From IMG/VR virus record IMGVR_UViG_3300024346_003538, positions 1 through 38,884 of that record: a stretch of 38,884 nucleotides of DNA; one strand, 5' to 3'. The DNA comes from a virus. A program made the translations under genes and the position numbers. Within the stretch, counting starts at the first letter, position 1; every line of letters starts with the position of its first letter. This document shows, one piece after another, positions 25,272 through 32,665 of this stretch. The notes beneath the pieces were generated by a model that was not told the DNA's origin, ran no database searches, and was given only the letters and a program-made list of their open reading frames with translations.

Positions 25272-25312
25272 CAAAAGTGATAGAGCGGGTTCGACCCCGC
25301 CCTATCGTTTTG
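25272..25312 (-). terminator. Bidirectional rho-independent terminator after MoxR
   Basis: An almost complete inverted repeat. The stem segments are GCGGG with CCCGC around a 6-base loop, then GATAG with CTATC, then CAAAA with TTTTG, interrupted by single mismatches. It starts 2 bases after the MoxR stop (25314). It separates MoxR from the VWA promoter. Confidence 0.75.
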
Positions 25313-25313
25313 C

Positions 25314-26399
25314 TTAAGAACCCTGTGCAGCCTTAATGTACTTACCATAACGTTCATGGAATTCATCAAAGCATTCAACAGCGTCTGGATCAATGGGCAA
25401 TGAATACTGTGTTAGTGCGAGCTTAATGCCCATAACAACTAATTCAGTATCAAAGTTATCCATTGAAAAGCGCAGGAAGTTGTTGACTTTCTTATCGAAG
25501 TCTTTATCACCTTTCTTATCAGCTTCTTGTAGCTCATAACATAATGACACAGTGAGGGAATACATAGCACTGATTTCTTTACTGGTCATCTCAGTGACAT
25601 TTCCTGCTAGGATATCAGTTGGATTAGGCATCTTGGACGCAACTTTACGGTGCGCCATAAACTTGACAGCCAAGCCTTCTCCTACTGATCCACTTACCAA
25701 GTCTGTGGTAGTGGTATCGTCTAGATCGTCTTCAAGCAATTCGCTTACAAACGACCATGAACGAGGTGTTGCAAAAGAACGACTTGGTGAACGAGGATCG
25801 AAATCGTACAAGTCTTTCTTTGCAAAAGTCAAATAACCTACAACATCTTTGTGTATGTTGTTAACAACAGCCCACTGGAACCAATCATCAAATGATACAG
25901 CAAGTTCTAAGTGAACAAAACGGTTGGCTAACGGAGCAGGCATTCTGTATGTAACACCTTTGTCTGCTTCACGGTTACCAGCTGCAATAATTACAACATT
26001 GTCTGGTAACTTGTAAGTACCAACCTTACGGTTAAGAATAAGTTGATAAGCCGCCGCTTGTACCGCAGGCGCCGCAGAGTTCATTTCGTCTAAAAACAAA
26101 ATGATCATCTCATGCTGTGCAGCCATTTCATCATCTGGTAGTTCGGCCGGCTTAGCCCATGCCATTGTGTTGTCATTTGCACTATAGTACGGAATACCTT
26201 TAATGTCTGTAGGTTCCCAAAGTGACAAACGAACGTCAATGACGTGTGCATTTAGGTTGTCACCGATCTGGTGAACAATGTCTGATTTACCAATACCTGG
26301 GGGTCCCCAAATAAAGATAGGGCGTCTCTTTTTAATAGCATGCCCAATGCTAGATTTTGCGCCATTTGGCGAAACAGTTCGAGTGATTGCAGTTTCCAT
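25314..26399 (-). CDS. MoxR-family AAA+ ATPase
   Basis: A 361-residue protein with Walker A GPPGIGKS (32-39), Walker B LFLDEMN (101-107) and the sensor region IIAAGNRE (137-144), followed by PAPLANRF, a typical MoxR arginine-finger region. The C-terminal domain is helical. MoxR ATPases act with VWA-domain partners as chaperone-like motors; the partner is encoded just downstream. They have separate promoters with a terminator between them, so amounts can differ. The substrate in the phage life cycle is unknown. Ribosome site AGAGGT precedes the ATG. Confidence 0.88.
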   Translation of the reverse strand: METAITRTVSPNGAKSSIGHAIKKRRPIFIWGPPGIGKSDIVHQIGDNLNAHVIDVRLSLWEPTDIKGIPYYSANDNTMAWAKPAELPDDEMAAQHEMIILFLDEMNSAAPAVQAAAYQLILNRKVGTYKLPDNVVIIAAGNREADKGVTYRMPAPLANRFVHLELAVSFDDWFQWAVVNNIHKDVVGYLTFAKKDLYDFDPRSPSRSFATPRSWSFVSELLEDDLDDTTTTDLVSGSVGEGLAVKFMAHRKVASKMPNPTDILAGNVTEMTSKEISAMYSLTVSLCYELQEADKKGDKDFDKKVNNFLRFSMDNFDTELVVMGIKLALTQYSLPIDPDAVECFDEFHERYGKYIKAAQGS

Positions 26400-26448
26400 A
26401 TTATATTACCTCTTGAGTTATCAGTGCTTAATTTCTAACTATACATAT

Positions 26449-26476
26449 AGTATACACTCTACACGCTAAAAGTCAA
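26449..26476 (-). promoter_or_regulatory. Sigma70-type promoter of MoxR
   Basis: TTGACT (26476-26471), 16 bases, then TATACT (26454-26449) on the - strand. The MoxR ATG (26399) lies about 43 bases after the expected start point. It is a near-consensus match. Confidence 0.65.
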
Positions 26477-26494
26477 CCTTTTTCTGCAATTTTT

Positions 26495-26887
26495 TTAATT
26501 TTTATTGTCTTTATTTTGTCTATTAAGTGCTTTGCTAAGTCCATACTTACGCATATCACCTGAGAAAAGAGTTAGTTCGACCGCCTTCTTTTGGTTCGTA
26601 ACTTGAATACCTTTGTGACCTATATAGTATGGACAGTCAATAAATTTGTCTAAGAATATGATTACTTGTGTTGTAAATGGCATATCTGCTGGAAACGGTA
26701 TATCGTATGTTGCTAAATCAATCTTTGTTAACAGATCCATGCCTGCTTCAGTAAGCCTAAGTCCGCCTTCTTCTTTATTACGGGTGTTGTGCCACCACAA
26801 CGGCATATGCTCCTTAACAGACAGTTCGTTATAACTTTGTCCTAACTCTTTAAGGAATATTTTGGTATAGGTTTCTTTCCAGTTCAT
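26495..26887 (-). CDS. Conserved phage protein of unknown function
   Basis: A 130-residue protein. It starts NWKETYTKIFLKELGQSYN and contains WWHNTRNKEEGGLRLTEAGMDLL, like a winged-helix or small DNA-binding domain, then FPADMPFTTQVIIFLDKF and a basic tail ending in NRQNKDNKN. No known motif. The ATG overlaps the upstream stop by 4 bases. Similar proteins occur in marine T4-like phages; the fold suggestion is a guess from the GLRLTEAG pattern. Confidence 0.55.
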   Translation of the reverse strand: MNWKETYTKIFLKELGQSYNELSVKEHMPLWWHNTRNKEEGGLRLTEAGMDLLTKIDLATYDIPFPADMPFTTQVIIFLDKFIDCPYYIGHKGIQVTNQKKAVELTLFSGDMRKYGLSKALNRQNKDNKN

Positions 26888-27171
26888 TCGGTTACAATGA
26901 CGCCGGACTGTAACTTATATACTTTAAAGTCGTCACACCCAAATAGATCATTTAATTTATGAGCTAAGTTATGTGCATGCCCTGGATTAGAAAAACTAGT
27001 TTTCTTATATTTAGGTCCAGGGTAATTAGTTAAAGCATTTGAACTTTTTAAGTTGAATGGTTTTTCTTTATAGAACACAGCCCAGATAAATTCAGCATCT
27101 AAGATCTGCTCACATCTATAATTTTTTTTGTTGGTGTATTCTAATAATACAGTTGGTTTTGGTCTACTCAT
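26884..27171 (-). CDS. Small phage protein of unknown function
   Basis: A 95-residue protein starting SRPKPTVLLEYTNKKNYRCE, with later HNLAHKLNDLFGCDDFKVYKL. It could be a compact alpha/beta protein. It overlaps the next gene by 4 bases, so the two form one translational unit. A late-type promoter box lies 29 bases upstream. Function is unknown. Confidence 0.55.
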   Translation of the reverse strand: MSRPKPTVLLEYTNKKNYRCEQILDAEFIWAVFYKEKPFNLKSSNALTNYPGPKYKKTSFSNPGHAHNLAHKLNDLFGCDDFKVYKLQSGVIVTE

Positions 27172-27199
27172 ATATACGTACCTTAATTAACTACGTATA

Positions 27200-27207
27200 T
27201 ATTTATC
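27200..27207 (-). promoter_or_regulatory. Late-type promoter (GATAAATA)
   Basis: GATAAATA on the - strand followed by TATACG, 28 bases before the ATG at 27171. The same GATAAATA precedes the fibre gene, supporting a shared late signal. Confidence 0.5.
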
Positions 27208-27230
27208 TCTTTTTTACGTTAAATGCGTAC

Positions 27231-27485
27231 TTATTTCCATTCCGAACCACCGTCTAATTGAACCTCTACGGGCTCATTATCGATGTTTTGTACATGCTCT
27301 TTAATAAACAGTTCCATATCACCATTAAGTCGAGACATTACTTCACCTAAAGTAAATGCAAGTCTTTTAGCATTTTCAATATCTAATCTAACATCTTTAG
27401 CTCTACTAGCGTCAGCACTCTTAACAGTTTGAATAAACTGTTGTACTGGAAACGTGTTTATAGGATCAAGTTTGTTGATTGGCAT
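27231..27485 (-). CDS. Small phage protein of unknown function
   Basis: An 84-residue protein starting PINKLDPINTFPVQQFIQTV. The middle has a long helix (ASRAKDVRLDIENAKRLAFTLGEVMSRL). The end is acidic. It overlaps the upstream gene by 20 bases and is the last gene of the exonuclease operon. No family recognised. Confidence 0.55.
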   Translation of the reverse strand: MPINKLDPINTFPVQQFIQTVKSADASRAKDVRLDIENAKRLAFTLGEVMSRLNGDMELFIKEHVQNIDNEPVEVQLDGGSEWK

Positions 27486-27936
27486 TTGATAGTTCCTGTC
27501 GCATTGTAAGGTCGTTCTTAAATGGGCCTTTATAGTCGTAGCGTTCTAATGTTATTAACTTAGGGCAAAAACTCTTTACCCAACCTTTATCAAAGTGAAT
27601 AATATAAAATCCTGCACAATACAAGCTCTTGCTTTTAACACTTTTAGTAAACAATGCAAACTTACGATGTACATCATAGATTACGTTGTAGGGTGTTGTA
27701 CTAGTTGGAAACCCATAAATTTCTTTAGTAGTTTCAATCTTTACAGACTGATCCTTATCAAATATAGTAACACCTAATAACTTTTCTACTTGTTTCTTTG
27801 AATCATAAAAAATGACTCCGGTTTCTGAGGAAAGCATAAACTTTTCATCATTAAAACTTAATGTACCTAATTTTTCGCCTGCTTCTTCGACGATCCAAAA
27901 TTTATCTTTTAGTATTGTTTTTGCTTTTAAGCTCAT
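27466..27936 (-). CDS. Conserved phage protein of unknown function
   Basis: A 156-residue protein with a mostly beta-rich pattern (FWIVEEAGEKLGTLSFNDEKFMLSS), a segment of strands ending in KSLYCAGFYIIHFDKGWVKSFCPK, and a polar tail. Similar proteins follow the exonuclease in marine T4-like phages as I remember them. The start overlaps the exonuclease stop by 4 bases. Function unknown. Confidence 0.58.
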   Translation of the reverse strand: MSLKAKTILKDKFWIVEEAGEKLGTLSFNDEKFMLSSETGVIFYDSKKQVEKLLGVTIFDKDQSVKIETTKEIYGFPTSTTPYNVIYDVHRKFALFTKSVKSKSLYCAGFYIIHFDKGWVKSFCPKLITLERYDYKGPFKNDLTMRQELSNANQQT

Positions 27937-28922
27937 TTAATATATCTCGCTTGTAAAGGTTCTGCATAGTATTGAGCTTGATCAGCAATACGTTGCATAT
28001 CCCATTTAGCACAGAACTTCATAAGACGCATACCAACTTGTGCTATCTCTTTAGGATTATCTGTTGCTTCGTTAATTGTTTCATCTATAATAGAACGTAT
28101 TTCTGTAGGTTGTGCTGTTAAGTCGCATAGTACAACATTACGAGTATAGTCATCCAGTACACGATGTTCTACACCTTCATGATCAGTCCAGCGTTGTAAC
28201 ATCATGTTATTCCAATTATAGCCTTTAGTATGCTTATCAGCATATGCTTCAATAAGACCTACTTTGTTCTTAGTGCCTTTCTTACGTACACCAGGGTAAG
28301 CACTAAACACGTTGTCACTAGTGTCGCCACGCATACACTTTTCAAACAACATAAAGTCAGGATCAGGTGCAGGCTTTTCTAGTTTAGTTTTCTTGTCAAT
28401 AACAGGATTACCTTTCTTATCAAAGTAACCTTCGTGTGTAATAGTTAAGTCTTGTATGCCGCTGTATTGTGTTACGTTAGGTGCAATAAGTTGTGCAAAG
28501 TCACCGTCAGTACTAATAATAACATGTTTGTCGTTAGGGTGTGCTTGTACCCAACCAGCAATAAGATCATCAGCTTCTAGTTGTCTGTGTCGCATAACAG
28601 TACAGTTAGTCTTATCACTTACAAAGTTCTTAAACTCGTCAAAGATTTCCCAAAACACTGTATCTTCTTCACTTTCAGTTACAGTCATCTTATCACGTGC
28701 AACTTGTCTATTACGCTTGTAAGGTTCGTAAAAGTCTTTACGCCAGCTACGGCCTTCTAAACAAAATACAACATGTGTGCCGCTAAAGTCTTGCCATGCC
28801 TTTTTAACACTGTTAAGTGTAATATGCATAGCCATGCCTACTTTAGTGTCAATGTCACCACGTACTACATGCCTTGCACGAAAGAACGTGTTAGCTGTAT
28901 CTACTAGAATATAAGTTGCCAT
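27933..28922 (-). CDS. rnh: 5'-3' exonuclease, T4 RNase H type
   Basis: The start is placed at the ATG at 28922 (329 residues), which gives the conserved beginning ATYILVDTANTFFRAR with the first metal-binding Asp (D8). The longer frame to 28982 lacks homologous sequence. FCLEGRSWRKDFYEPYKRNR, LEADDLIAGW and IISTDGDFAQLI are the acidic clusters of the FEN-1/T4 RNase H family. RCMRGDTSDNV-type helix-hairpin-helix sequence follows (MRGDTSDNVFSAYPGV). In T4 this enzyme removes RNA primers from lagging-strand fragments. It is coupled to a 28-residue ORF that ends 1 base before its ATG. Confidence 0.88.
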   Translation of the reverse strand: MATYILVDTANTFFRARHVVRGDIDTKVGMAMHITLNSVKKAWQDFSGTHVVFCLEGRSWRKDFYEPYKRNRQVARDKMTVTESEEDTVFWEIFDEFKNFVSDKTNCTVMRHRQLEADDLIAGWVQAHPNDKHVIISTDGDFAQLIAPNVTQYSGIQDLTITHEGYFDKKGNPVIDKKTKLEKPAPDPDFMLFEKCMRGDTSDNVFSAYPGVRKKGTKNKVGLIEAYADKHTKGYNWNNMMLQRWTDHEGVEHRVLDDYTRNVVLCDLTAQPTEIRSIIDETINEATDNPKEIAQVGMRLMKFCAKWDMQRIADQAQYYAEPLQARYIK

Positions 28923-28923
28923 A

Positions 28924-29010
28924 TTATGAACACCCCGATATACAAATTGATAAAATGTTGCCATTCTGTATGAACGCAACAAGTAGTGTAATGCCTAAAA
29001 TTTCTAACAT
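28924..29010 (-). CDS. Tiny hydrophobic ORF before the exonuclease
   Basis: An ATG at 29010 opens a 28-codon frame with a stop (TAA) one base before the exonuclease ATG. AAAGG lies upstream at a suitable distance. The peptide begins MLEILGITLLVAFIQ and is mostly hydrophobic, like a short membrane segment. It may be a small membrane protein or an uORF that controls exonuclease translation. No homology is claimed. Confidence 0.45.
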   Translation of the reverse strand: MLEILGITLLVAFIQNGNILSICISGCS

Positions 29011-29039
29011 AGTTTTGCCTTTATGTAAATTATAGTACT

Positions 29040-29068
29040 ATTATAGCACCAGATCTGGCTGTTGTCAA
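29040..29068 (-). promoter_or_regulatory. Consensus sigma70 promoter of the exonuclease operon
   Basis: A perfect TTGACA (29068-29063), 17 bases, then TATAAT (29045-29040). It lies between the 131-residue gene (stop at 29072) and the small ORF at 29010. Confidence 0.8.
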
Positions 29069-29071
29069 GCA

Positions 29072-29467
29072 TTAAGATACTTCTGACTTACCTTTGTCAA
29101 TTGGTACAACATTAATGTATCCTGCGGCTGTAGTTGGATCTTGACCTTCTTCAGTTAGCATTTGTCTAATTAAACTCTGGAACCAAGCATCAACAATTTG
29201 TTCGTTTGACTCGCCTTTATAACCTGCATCAAGTAATTGTTCAATAAACTCATTATTCCAATCGATCTCAAAGAACCCGTTCTTTATATCTTCCGGATTA
29301 ATTTGTGTATCTAGTACAGCAACCCAAGGCTTTTTATCTTTAGTTGCTTGTTCTTTTTCTGCTTCAAGTGTTTCACGTCTAATTTCTTCAGACGTTTTTA
29401 CCTTTTCTTTAGTTTCTGTAATTTTAGGTTGTACGCCTAATGCTGTTTTTATTTTATTCCAATTCAT
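29072..29467 (-). CDS. Conserved phage protein of unknown function
   Basis: A 131-residue protein beginning NWNKIKTALGVQPKITETKEK, then a very charged helix (residues about 15-45) and a C-terminal region (KPWVAVLDTQINPEDIKNGFFEIDWNNEFIEQLL and GYKGESNEQIVDAWF). The pattern occurs widely in marine T4-like phages next to QueE. It is the last gene of the FolE-QueE operon and overlaps the small gene before it by 4 bases. No function known. Confidence 0.6.
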   Translation of the reverse strand: MNWNKIKTALGVQPKITETKEKVKTSEEIRRETLEAEKEQATKDKKPWVAVLDTQINPEDIKNGFFEIDWNNEFIEQLLDAGYKGESNEQIVDAWFQSLIRQMLTEEGQDPTTAAGYINVVPIDKGKSEVS

Positions 29468-29571
29468 AGTCCTGCCTCCCTTACCCGTTTTTCCAAGTTA
29501 ACATTGCTAACGGGTTTGTTTTGTTTATTTTTAAATTCATCAACTTCATGTGGACTAAGTCCCCCATGCAT
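29464..29571 (-). CDS. Short ORF overlapping the end of QueE
   Basis: The ATG at 29571 opens a 35-residue frame (MHGGLSPHEVDEFKNKQNK at the start) that ends 4 bases into the next gene. It overlaps the end of QueE by 17 bases. Tight spacing and a Lys/Glu-rich helical product favour a real small gene. A longer reading in this frame up to 29973 would lie entirely inside QueE and is rejected. Confidence 0.5.
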   Translation of the reverse strand: MHGGLSPHEVDEFKNKQNKPVSNVNLEKRVREAGL

Positions 29572-30451
29572 TGCCGAATAAGTCGATGTGTAGTCTTGGG
29601 GTGAATCTCCAACCTTGCGCCATGCAAAGCTCGGCAACTTCCTTAACGTTGAGGGTATATTCCTCACTACGTCCTCCAAGCGGCATAAGATATACCGGAC
29701 AGTCGATCCCGGCGCTCCTATACTCAGCAACAGCTTTTTTGACTTCTTCAACGTCAACACTGTCAGCCACAACAAACTTAAGATACAGTTTACTACCATG
29801 AACACCGAAATACTCACTAGCAATATCAGGGTTAATAGCGTCCTCCCAAGATTCTCCGCTGACACTAAGTTTTGGGGAACAACTCCAAGTAACTTCAAAT
29901 CGTTCTTGATTACTGATATAGTCTCTAAAGTCGTCTCGTAACTTTTGAGAAGTATTTGTTTCAAATGTAACATTTTTTAAATCCTGCATACGTGGGTGGT
30001 CTAATAATTCGGTATAGAATCTTTGCCACCCTAACAAAGGCTCTCCTCCCGTAAAGATTAAATGGACATCTTGTCCATTGTCCATTGTCCACTTACCATC
30101 CGGAGTAAGTGATAACAAGTGTTCAACAACTTCGTCTACTGTTCTATCCATCATTAATTTTTTAAATTCAGGATAGATACTTGCATACGTGTCGCAACCT
30201 GTATGTATAATAGGCAAGTCATTGAAGTCTGTTGTTGTCTTATGCACATCACTAGCAATTAACTCTGCTACTTCTGGATTGTGCTTAACACCGTTAGCTT
30301 GGTTCTCAGCACGACTAGGTGCATCACGTCCAAGACCAAAGTTCATACAACGAAAGTTACAACCAAATGTACGAAGGAATACACTAGGTACTCCTACAAA
30401 CTTGCCTTCACCTTGCACACTGTAAAATGCTTCTGAATATCTAAGTTTCAT
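29555..30451 (-). CDS. queE: 7-carboxy-7-deazaguanine synthase, phage variant
   Basis: This 298-residue protein has the QueE start: SEAFYSVQGEGKFVGVPSVFLRTFGCNFRC. QueE converts carboxy-tetrahydropterin to carboxy-deazaguanine with SAM, an Fe-S cluster and Mg. The usual CxxxCxxC cluster motif is split. Cys31 and Cys35 are in place, but the third Cys (Cys86, in HTGCDTYAS) comes after an insertion of about 50 residues. FTGGEPLLGWQRFY, VTFETNTSQ and SPKLSVSGESW are further family segments. The insertion looks like a family feature of phage QueE rather than damage. The gene follows FolE by 3 bases. Confidence 0.85.
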   Translation of the reverse strand: MKLRYSEAFYSVQGEGKFVGVPSVFLRTFGCNFRCMNFGLGRDAPSRAENQANGVKHNPEVAELIASDVHKTTTDFNDLPIIHTGCDTYASIYPEFKKLMMDRTVDEVVEHLLSLTPDGKWTMDNGQDVHLIFTGGEPLLGWQRFYTELLDHPRMQDLKNVTFETNTSQKLRDDFRDYISNQERFEVTWSCSPKLSVSGESWEDAINPDIASEYFGVHGSKLYLKFVVADSVDVEEVKKAVAEYRSAGIDCPVYLMPLGGRSEEYTLNVKEVAELCMAQGWRFTPRLHIDLFGNAWGT

Positions 30452-30454
30452 ACT

Positions 30455-31144
30455 CTACTTCCCACATGCAAATTCTTGTTGGAGTTTAATATTATCCATA
30501 AACTCTTTCTTTGTACCTGCGTCATCTTTAAACGCACCTCTTAATACAGTTGTTTGTGTAAGACTACTGTGTGCTTTTACACCTCTGTTCTCTACACAAC
30601 CGTGTGTTGCTTGTACATAAACACCTAAGTGTTCGGCGCCTGTTGCCTTCTGAATCTCACGTACAATGTCGTTTGCAAGTTCTTCTTGTAATGTACCTCG
30701 CATAGCACACCATTGTGCAATACGTGTATACTTACTTAAACCAATTAACTTGTCTGATGCAATAATACCAATGTATGCTACACCTTTAACTATCTGGTGA
30801 TGATGTGAACACATACTTGTAAGTTCACTACGCACAACTAACATGCCTTCATAACGATCATCGCTGTCATTTGGAAATGCTGTTGCCGCGGGCATTGCTT
30901 CATAACGTCCTGCCATTAGCTCATTGATATACATCTTTGCAAGACGTTTACCTGTGCCGTTACTGTTAGGATCGTTTTCTGTATCTATTACAAGACCTTG
31001 TAATACGTCTTCAAACTTAACAGCAAGCTCGTCAATTAGTACTTGCTTTTCGCCGTCTTTAATAAAGTCTGAAATGTTGTCGCCGGCCCAGAAGCGTTTG
31101 TCTGCTTGTTGCAAACGGGCTTTTATCTCTTTGGATTTATCCAT
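30455..31144 (-). CDS. folE: GTP cyclohydrolase I
   Basis: A 229-residue protein with the FolE zinc site: Cys112 in TSMCSHHHQ, His115, and Cys183 in HGCVENRG. The regions LIGLSKYTRIAQWCAMR and EHLGVYVQATHGCVENRGV follow the family closely. The enzyme turns GTP into dihydroneopterin triphosphate, the first step toward 7-deazaguanine. A strong promoter lies upstream and the QueE gene directly downstream, so this operon makes the deazaguanine base. The ribosome site GGAG lies close to the ATG. Confidence 0.93.
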   Translation of the reverse strand: MDKSKEIKARLQQADKRFWAGDNISDFIKDGEKQVLIDELAVKFEDVLQGLVIDTENDPNSNGTGKRLAKMYINELMAGRYEAMPAATAFPNDSDDRYEGMLVVRSELTSMCSHHHQIVKGVAYIGIIASDKLIGLSKYTRIAQWCAMRGTLQEELANDIVREIQKATGAEHLGVYVQATHGCVENRGVKAHSSLTQTTVLRGAFKDDAGTKKEFMDNIKLQQEFACGK

Positions 31145-31209
31145 TTTTTTAATCTCCGATGTTTAGGCAGTGGATTGCCGTTAATAATACAATGCACAAT
31201 ATAACTTAT

Positions 31210-31238
31210 ATTATACATTGTATTTAGGTTTTTGTCAA
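31210..31238 (-). promoter_or_regulatory. Consensus sigma70 promoter of folE-queE
   Basis: A perfect TTGACA (31238-31233), 17 bases, then TATAAT (31215-31210). The start point is about 60 bases ahead of the folE ATG. The leader has a small hairpin GGCA/TGCC. Confidence 0.8.
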
Positions 31239-31243
31239 GAATA

Positions 31244-31450
31244 TTATGCAAAATATGTGTTTAACATTTCAAGACGATCATGTGCTGTAGACATAGCATC
31301 TAGTTCTTTCTGAATTGTTTCTACAATATCAGAGTGTTCACCAATACCTACAACTTTTTGCATGTATACTTCGACGTTAGTCTTATGCAATTCTATCTCT
31401 GCTTCGGCATGTAGTCTTGCCGCTTTGATCATTTGTTCCTTCAAGTCCAT
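31244..31450 (-). CDS. Small helical phage protein
   Basis: The ATG at 31450 is chosen because AAAGGAAC lies upstream and the product (68 residues) starts MDLKEQMIKAARLHAEAE, a sequence that I recall in many marine T4-like phages. The upstream part of the longer frame lacks such similarity. The protein is nearly all helix and contains VGIGEHSDIVETIQKEL. Function unknown. It is the last gene of the QueD operon. Confidence 0.6.
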   Translation of the reverse strand: MDLKEQMIKAARLHAEAEIELHKTNVEVYMQKVVGIGEHSDIVETIQKELDAMSTAHDRLEMLNTYFA

Positions 31451-31463
31451 AGTTCCTTTCCTT

Positions 31464-31838
31464 TTAGTATTTTTGTTTAGATGGAATGACGCCTCGTACG
31501 CCACCTTTCGGATCTTCCATGTCTCCATCACGACGGAAGATTAAATGTACATGCGGATACATTACTGTTTGCCCCGCACTAGTACCTATATTTAGGCCAA
31601 TATTATAACCAGTAACGTTATTCTTGGTTGTTGTAACATTATCGTTTCCCATTGACATAGCAAACTTAAAACATTTTTCTACACAATCCATAACATTTAC
31701 TTTAGGTACTACTAACAAATGTCCTTCAGTTACAGGATACTTGTCTTCGTATACTACAAAGTCTCTAGTATCTAAGTACACGTTATCCCATGGTGCTCTG
31801 CCTTCTTGCTGAGCTTGTTCTAATGTATCAAGCGTCAT
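31464..31838 (-). CDS. HIT-like nucleotide hydrolase/transferase
   Basis: A 124-residue protein of the histidine triad family: EGHLLVVPKVNV near residue 38, NIGTSAGQTVMYPHVHLIFRR near 83-103, and a GGVRGVIP tail. The catalytic triad HxHxH reads Y94-x-H96-x-H98, so the first His is Tyr but the middle nucleophile is kept. Family members split diadenosine polyphosphates and nucleoside phosphoramidates. It overlaps the phosphoribosyltransferase gene by 11 bases, which suggests nucleotide recycling during infection. Confidence 0.78.
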   Translation of the reverse strand: MTLDTLEQAQQEGRAPWDNVYLDTRDFVVYEDKYPVTEGHLLVVPKVNVMDCVEKCFKFAMSMGNDNVTTTKNNVTGYNIGLNIGTSAGQTVMYPHVHLIFRRDGDMEDPKGGVRGVIPSKQKY

Positions 31839-32388
31839 ACTTACCTACTATTTCCCAAGGGTAAACTAACCAAACATCATCTTCTGCTTTGTTAACTTCA
31901 TGTGCAGAATATTGTACACCATGAAACGTACTTGCAAGATTTTCAGTTAGTGTAGCAAATCTTACATTGCGACCCCAAACAGTGCTCCATGATGCTTCAT
32001 CAGGTAAGCAACTATTCATCCAATCTTGTTGTAGCCAGTTAAGTGTATTACCCGAGTCGTTTATATCATCGACTACAAGTATATTTTTACGTTTAGCTAT
32101 GTCCCAGCGACTTTTATAAGTGCCACGATCTTCTTCGTCTACGTAACCAAATGCATCAGATGACATCCAAGTATTACTTTCACATTCACTATCGTCATCA
32201 CGCAAACTAATTTTAACAGCTTCGCAACGTACACCTAGCATGTGACTAAGAATACTTGCAGGAATGTTTCCGCCTCTTGTAATACCTACAATATAGTCAG
32301 GCTTCCAATTATCTTTTTGCATCTGCATAGAAATATCTATGCACATTTTTTCAACATGGCGCCAACTGTAATAATGTTTCTTAATCAT
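31828..32388 (-). CDS. Phosphoribosyltransferase-like protein
   Basis: A 186-residue protein with the PRPP-binding loop ILVVDDINDSGNTL (about 103-116) and YIVGITRGGNIPASILS (31-47) for the PRTase core. The pattern fits hypoxanthine/xanthine-type enzymes, which join a base to PRPP. It could salvage bases, or it may handle a 7-deazaguanine base in this operon; the latter is an inference. It overlaps the HIT gene by 11 bases. Confidence 0.82.
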   Translation of the reverse strand: MIKKHYYSWRHVEKMCIDISMQMQKDNWKPDYIVGITRGGNIPASILSHMLGVRCEAVKISLRDDDSECESNTWMSSDAFGYVDEEDRGTYKSRWDIAKRKNILVVDDINDSGNTLNWLQQDWMNSCLPDEASWSTVWGRNVRFATLTENLASTFHGVQYSAHEVNKAEDDVWLVYPWEIVGKYDA

Positions 32389-32392
32389 AGTA

Positions 32393-32659
32393 TTATGTTT
32401 TCCTTGTATATTCGTTTACCAACTCATCTTCTGAAAGAACTTTTCCAATTGTTCTTTGCGTACCATCTTTTAAAGTACGTTCAATGATACCGCTGTTATA
32501 TTCAACATCTACAACGCCACCTTGCTCAATGTCTTCAGGGTTTGTTTCATACCATAACGATGTAAGACTATGTGCATGAACAGACTTAACTTTACTAGCC
32601 CATTCTATTGCTTCTAGCTTCAACCTTTGATTTTCAACTTCTTCGTCATATTCGCTCAT
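32393..32659 (-). CDS. Small phage protein of unknown function
   Basis: An 88-residue acidic protein starting SEYDEEVENQRLKLEAIEWASKVKSVHAHSL. The C-terminal half has short strands (GGVVDVEYNSGIIERTLKDG). It lies 6 bases from the cupin-like gene and 4 bases from the phosphoribosyltransferase gene. No function known. Confidence 0.55.
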   Translation of the reverse strand: MSEYDEEVENQRLKLEAIEWASKVKSVHAHSLTSLWYETNPEDIEQGGVVDVEYNSGIIERTLKDGTQRTIGKVLSEDELVNEYTRKT

Positions 32660-32665
32660 TTTACT

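Noticed and set aside
25279-25306. The GGGTTCGACCCC sequence looks like the T-arm of a tRNA
   Set aside because: The stem does not give a 5-bp T-arm with a 7-base TTCRANN loop, and no D-arm, anticodon arm or acceptor pairing exists nearby. The longer inverted repeat and its place after the MoxR stop fit a terminator.
23918-26399. MoxR-VWA pair as an anti-phage defence system
   Set aside because: MoxR-VWA modules occur in some defence loci, but no effector gene is present and the surrounding genes are phage core and late-looking genes. A chaperone-like role is simpler.
29572-29973. Longer reading frame extending the small ORF upstream, antisense-free but overlapping QueE
   Set aside because: It lies wholly within queE in another frame, with low-complexity Leu/Val/Lys content. 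Only the 35-codon end beyond the QueE stop region is kept.
31145-31205. folE leader with a GGCA/TGCC hairpin as a possible preQ1 or tetrahydrofolate riboswitch
   Set aside because: The hairpin is only 4 bp, and the A-rich tail and pseudoknot partners of the known preQ1 classes were not found. Insufficient to call a riboswitch.
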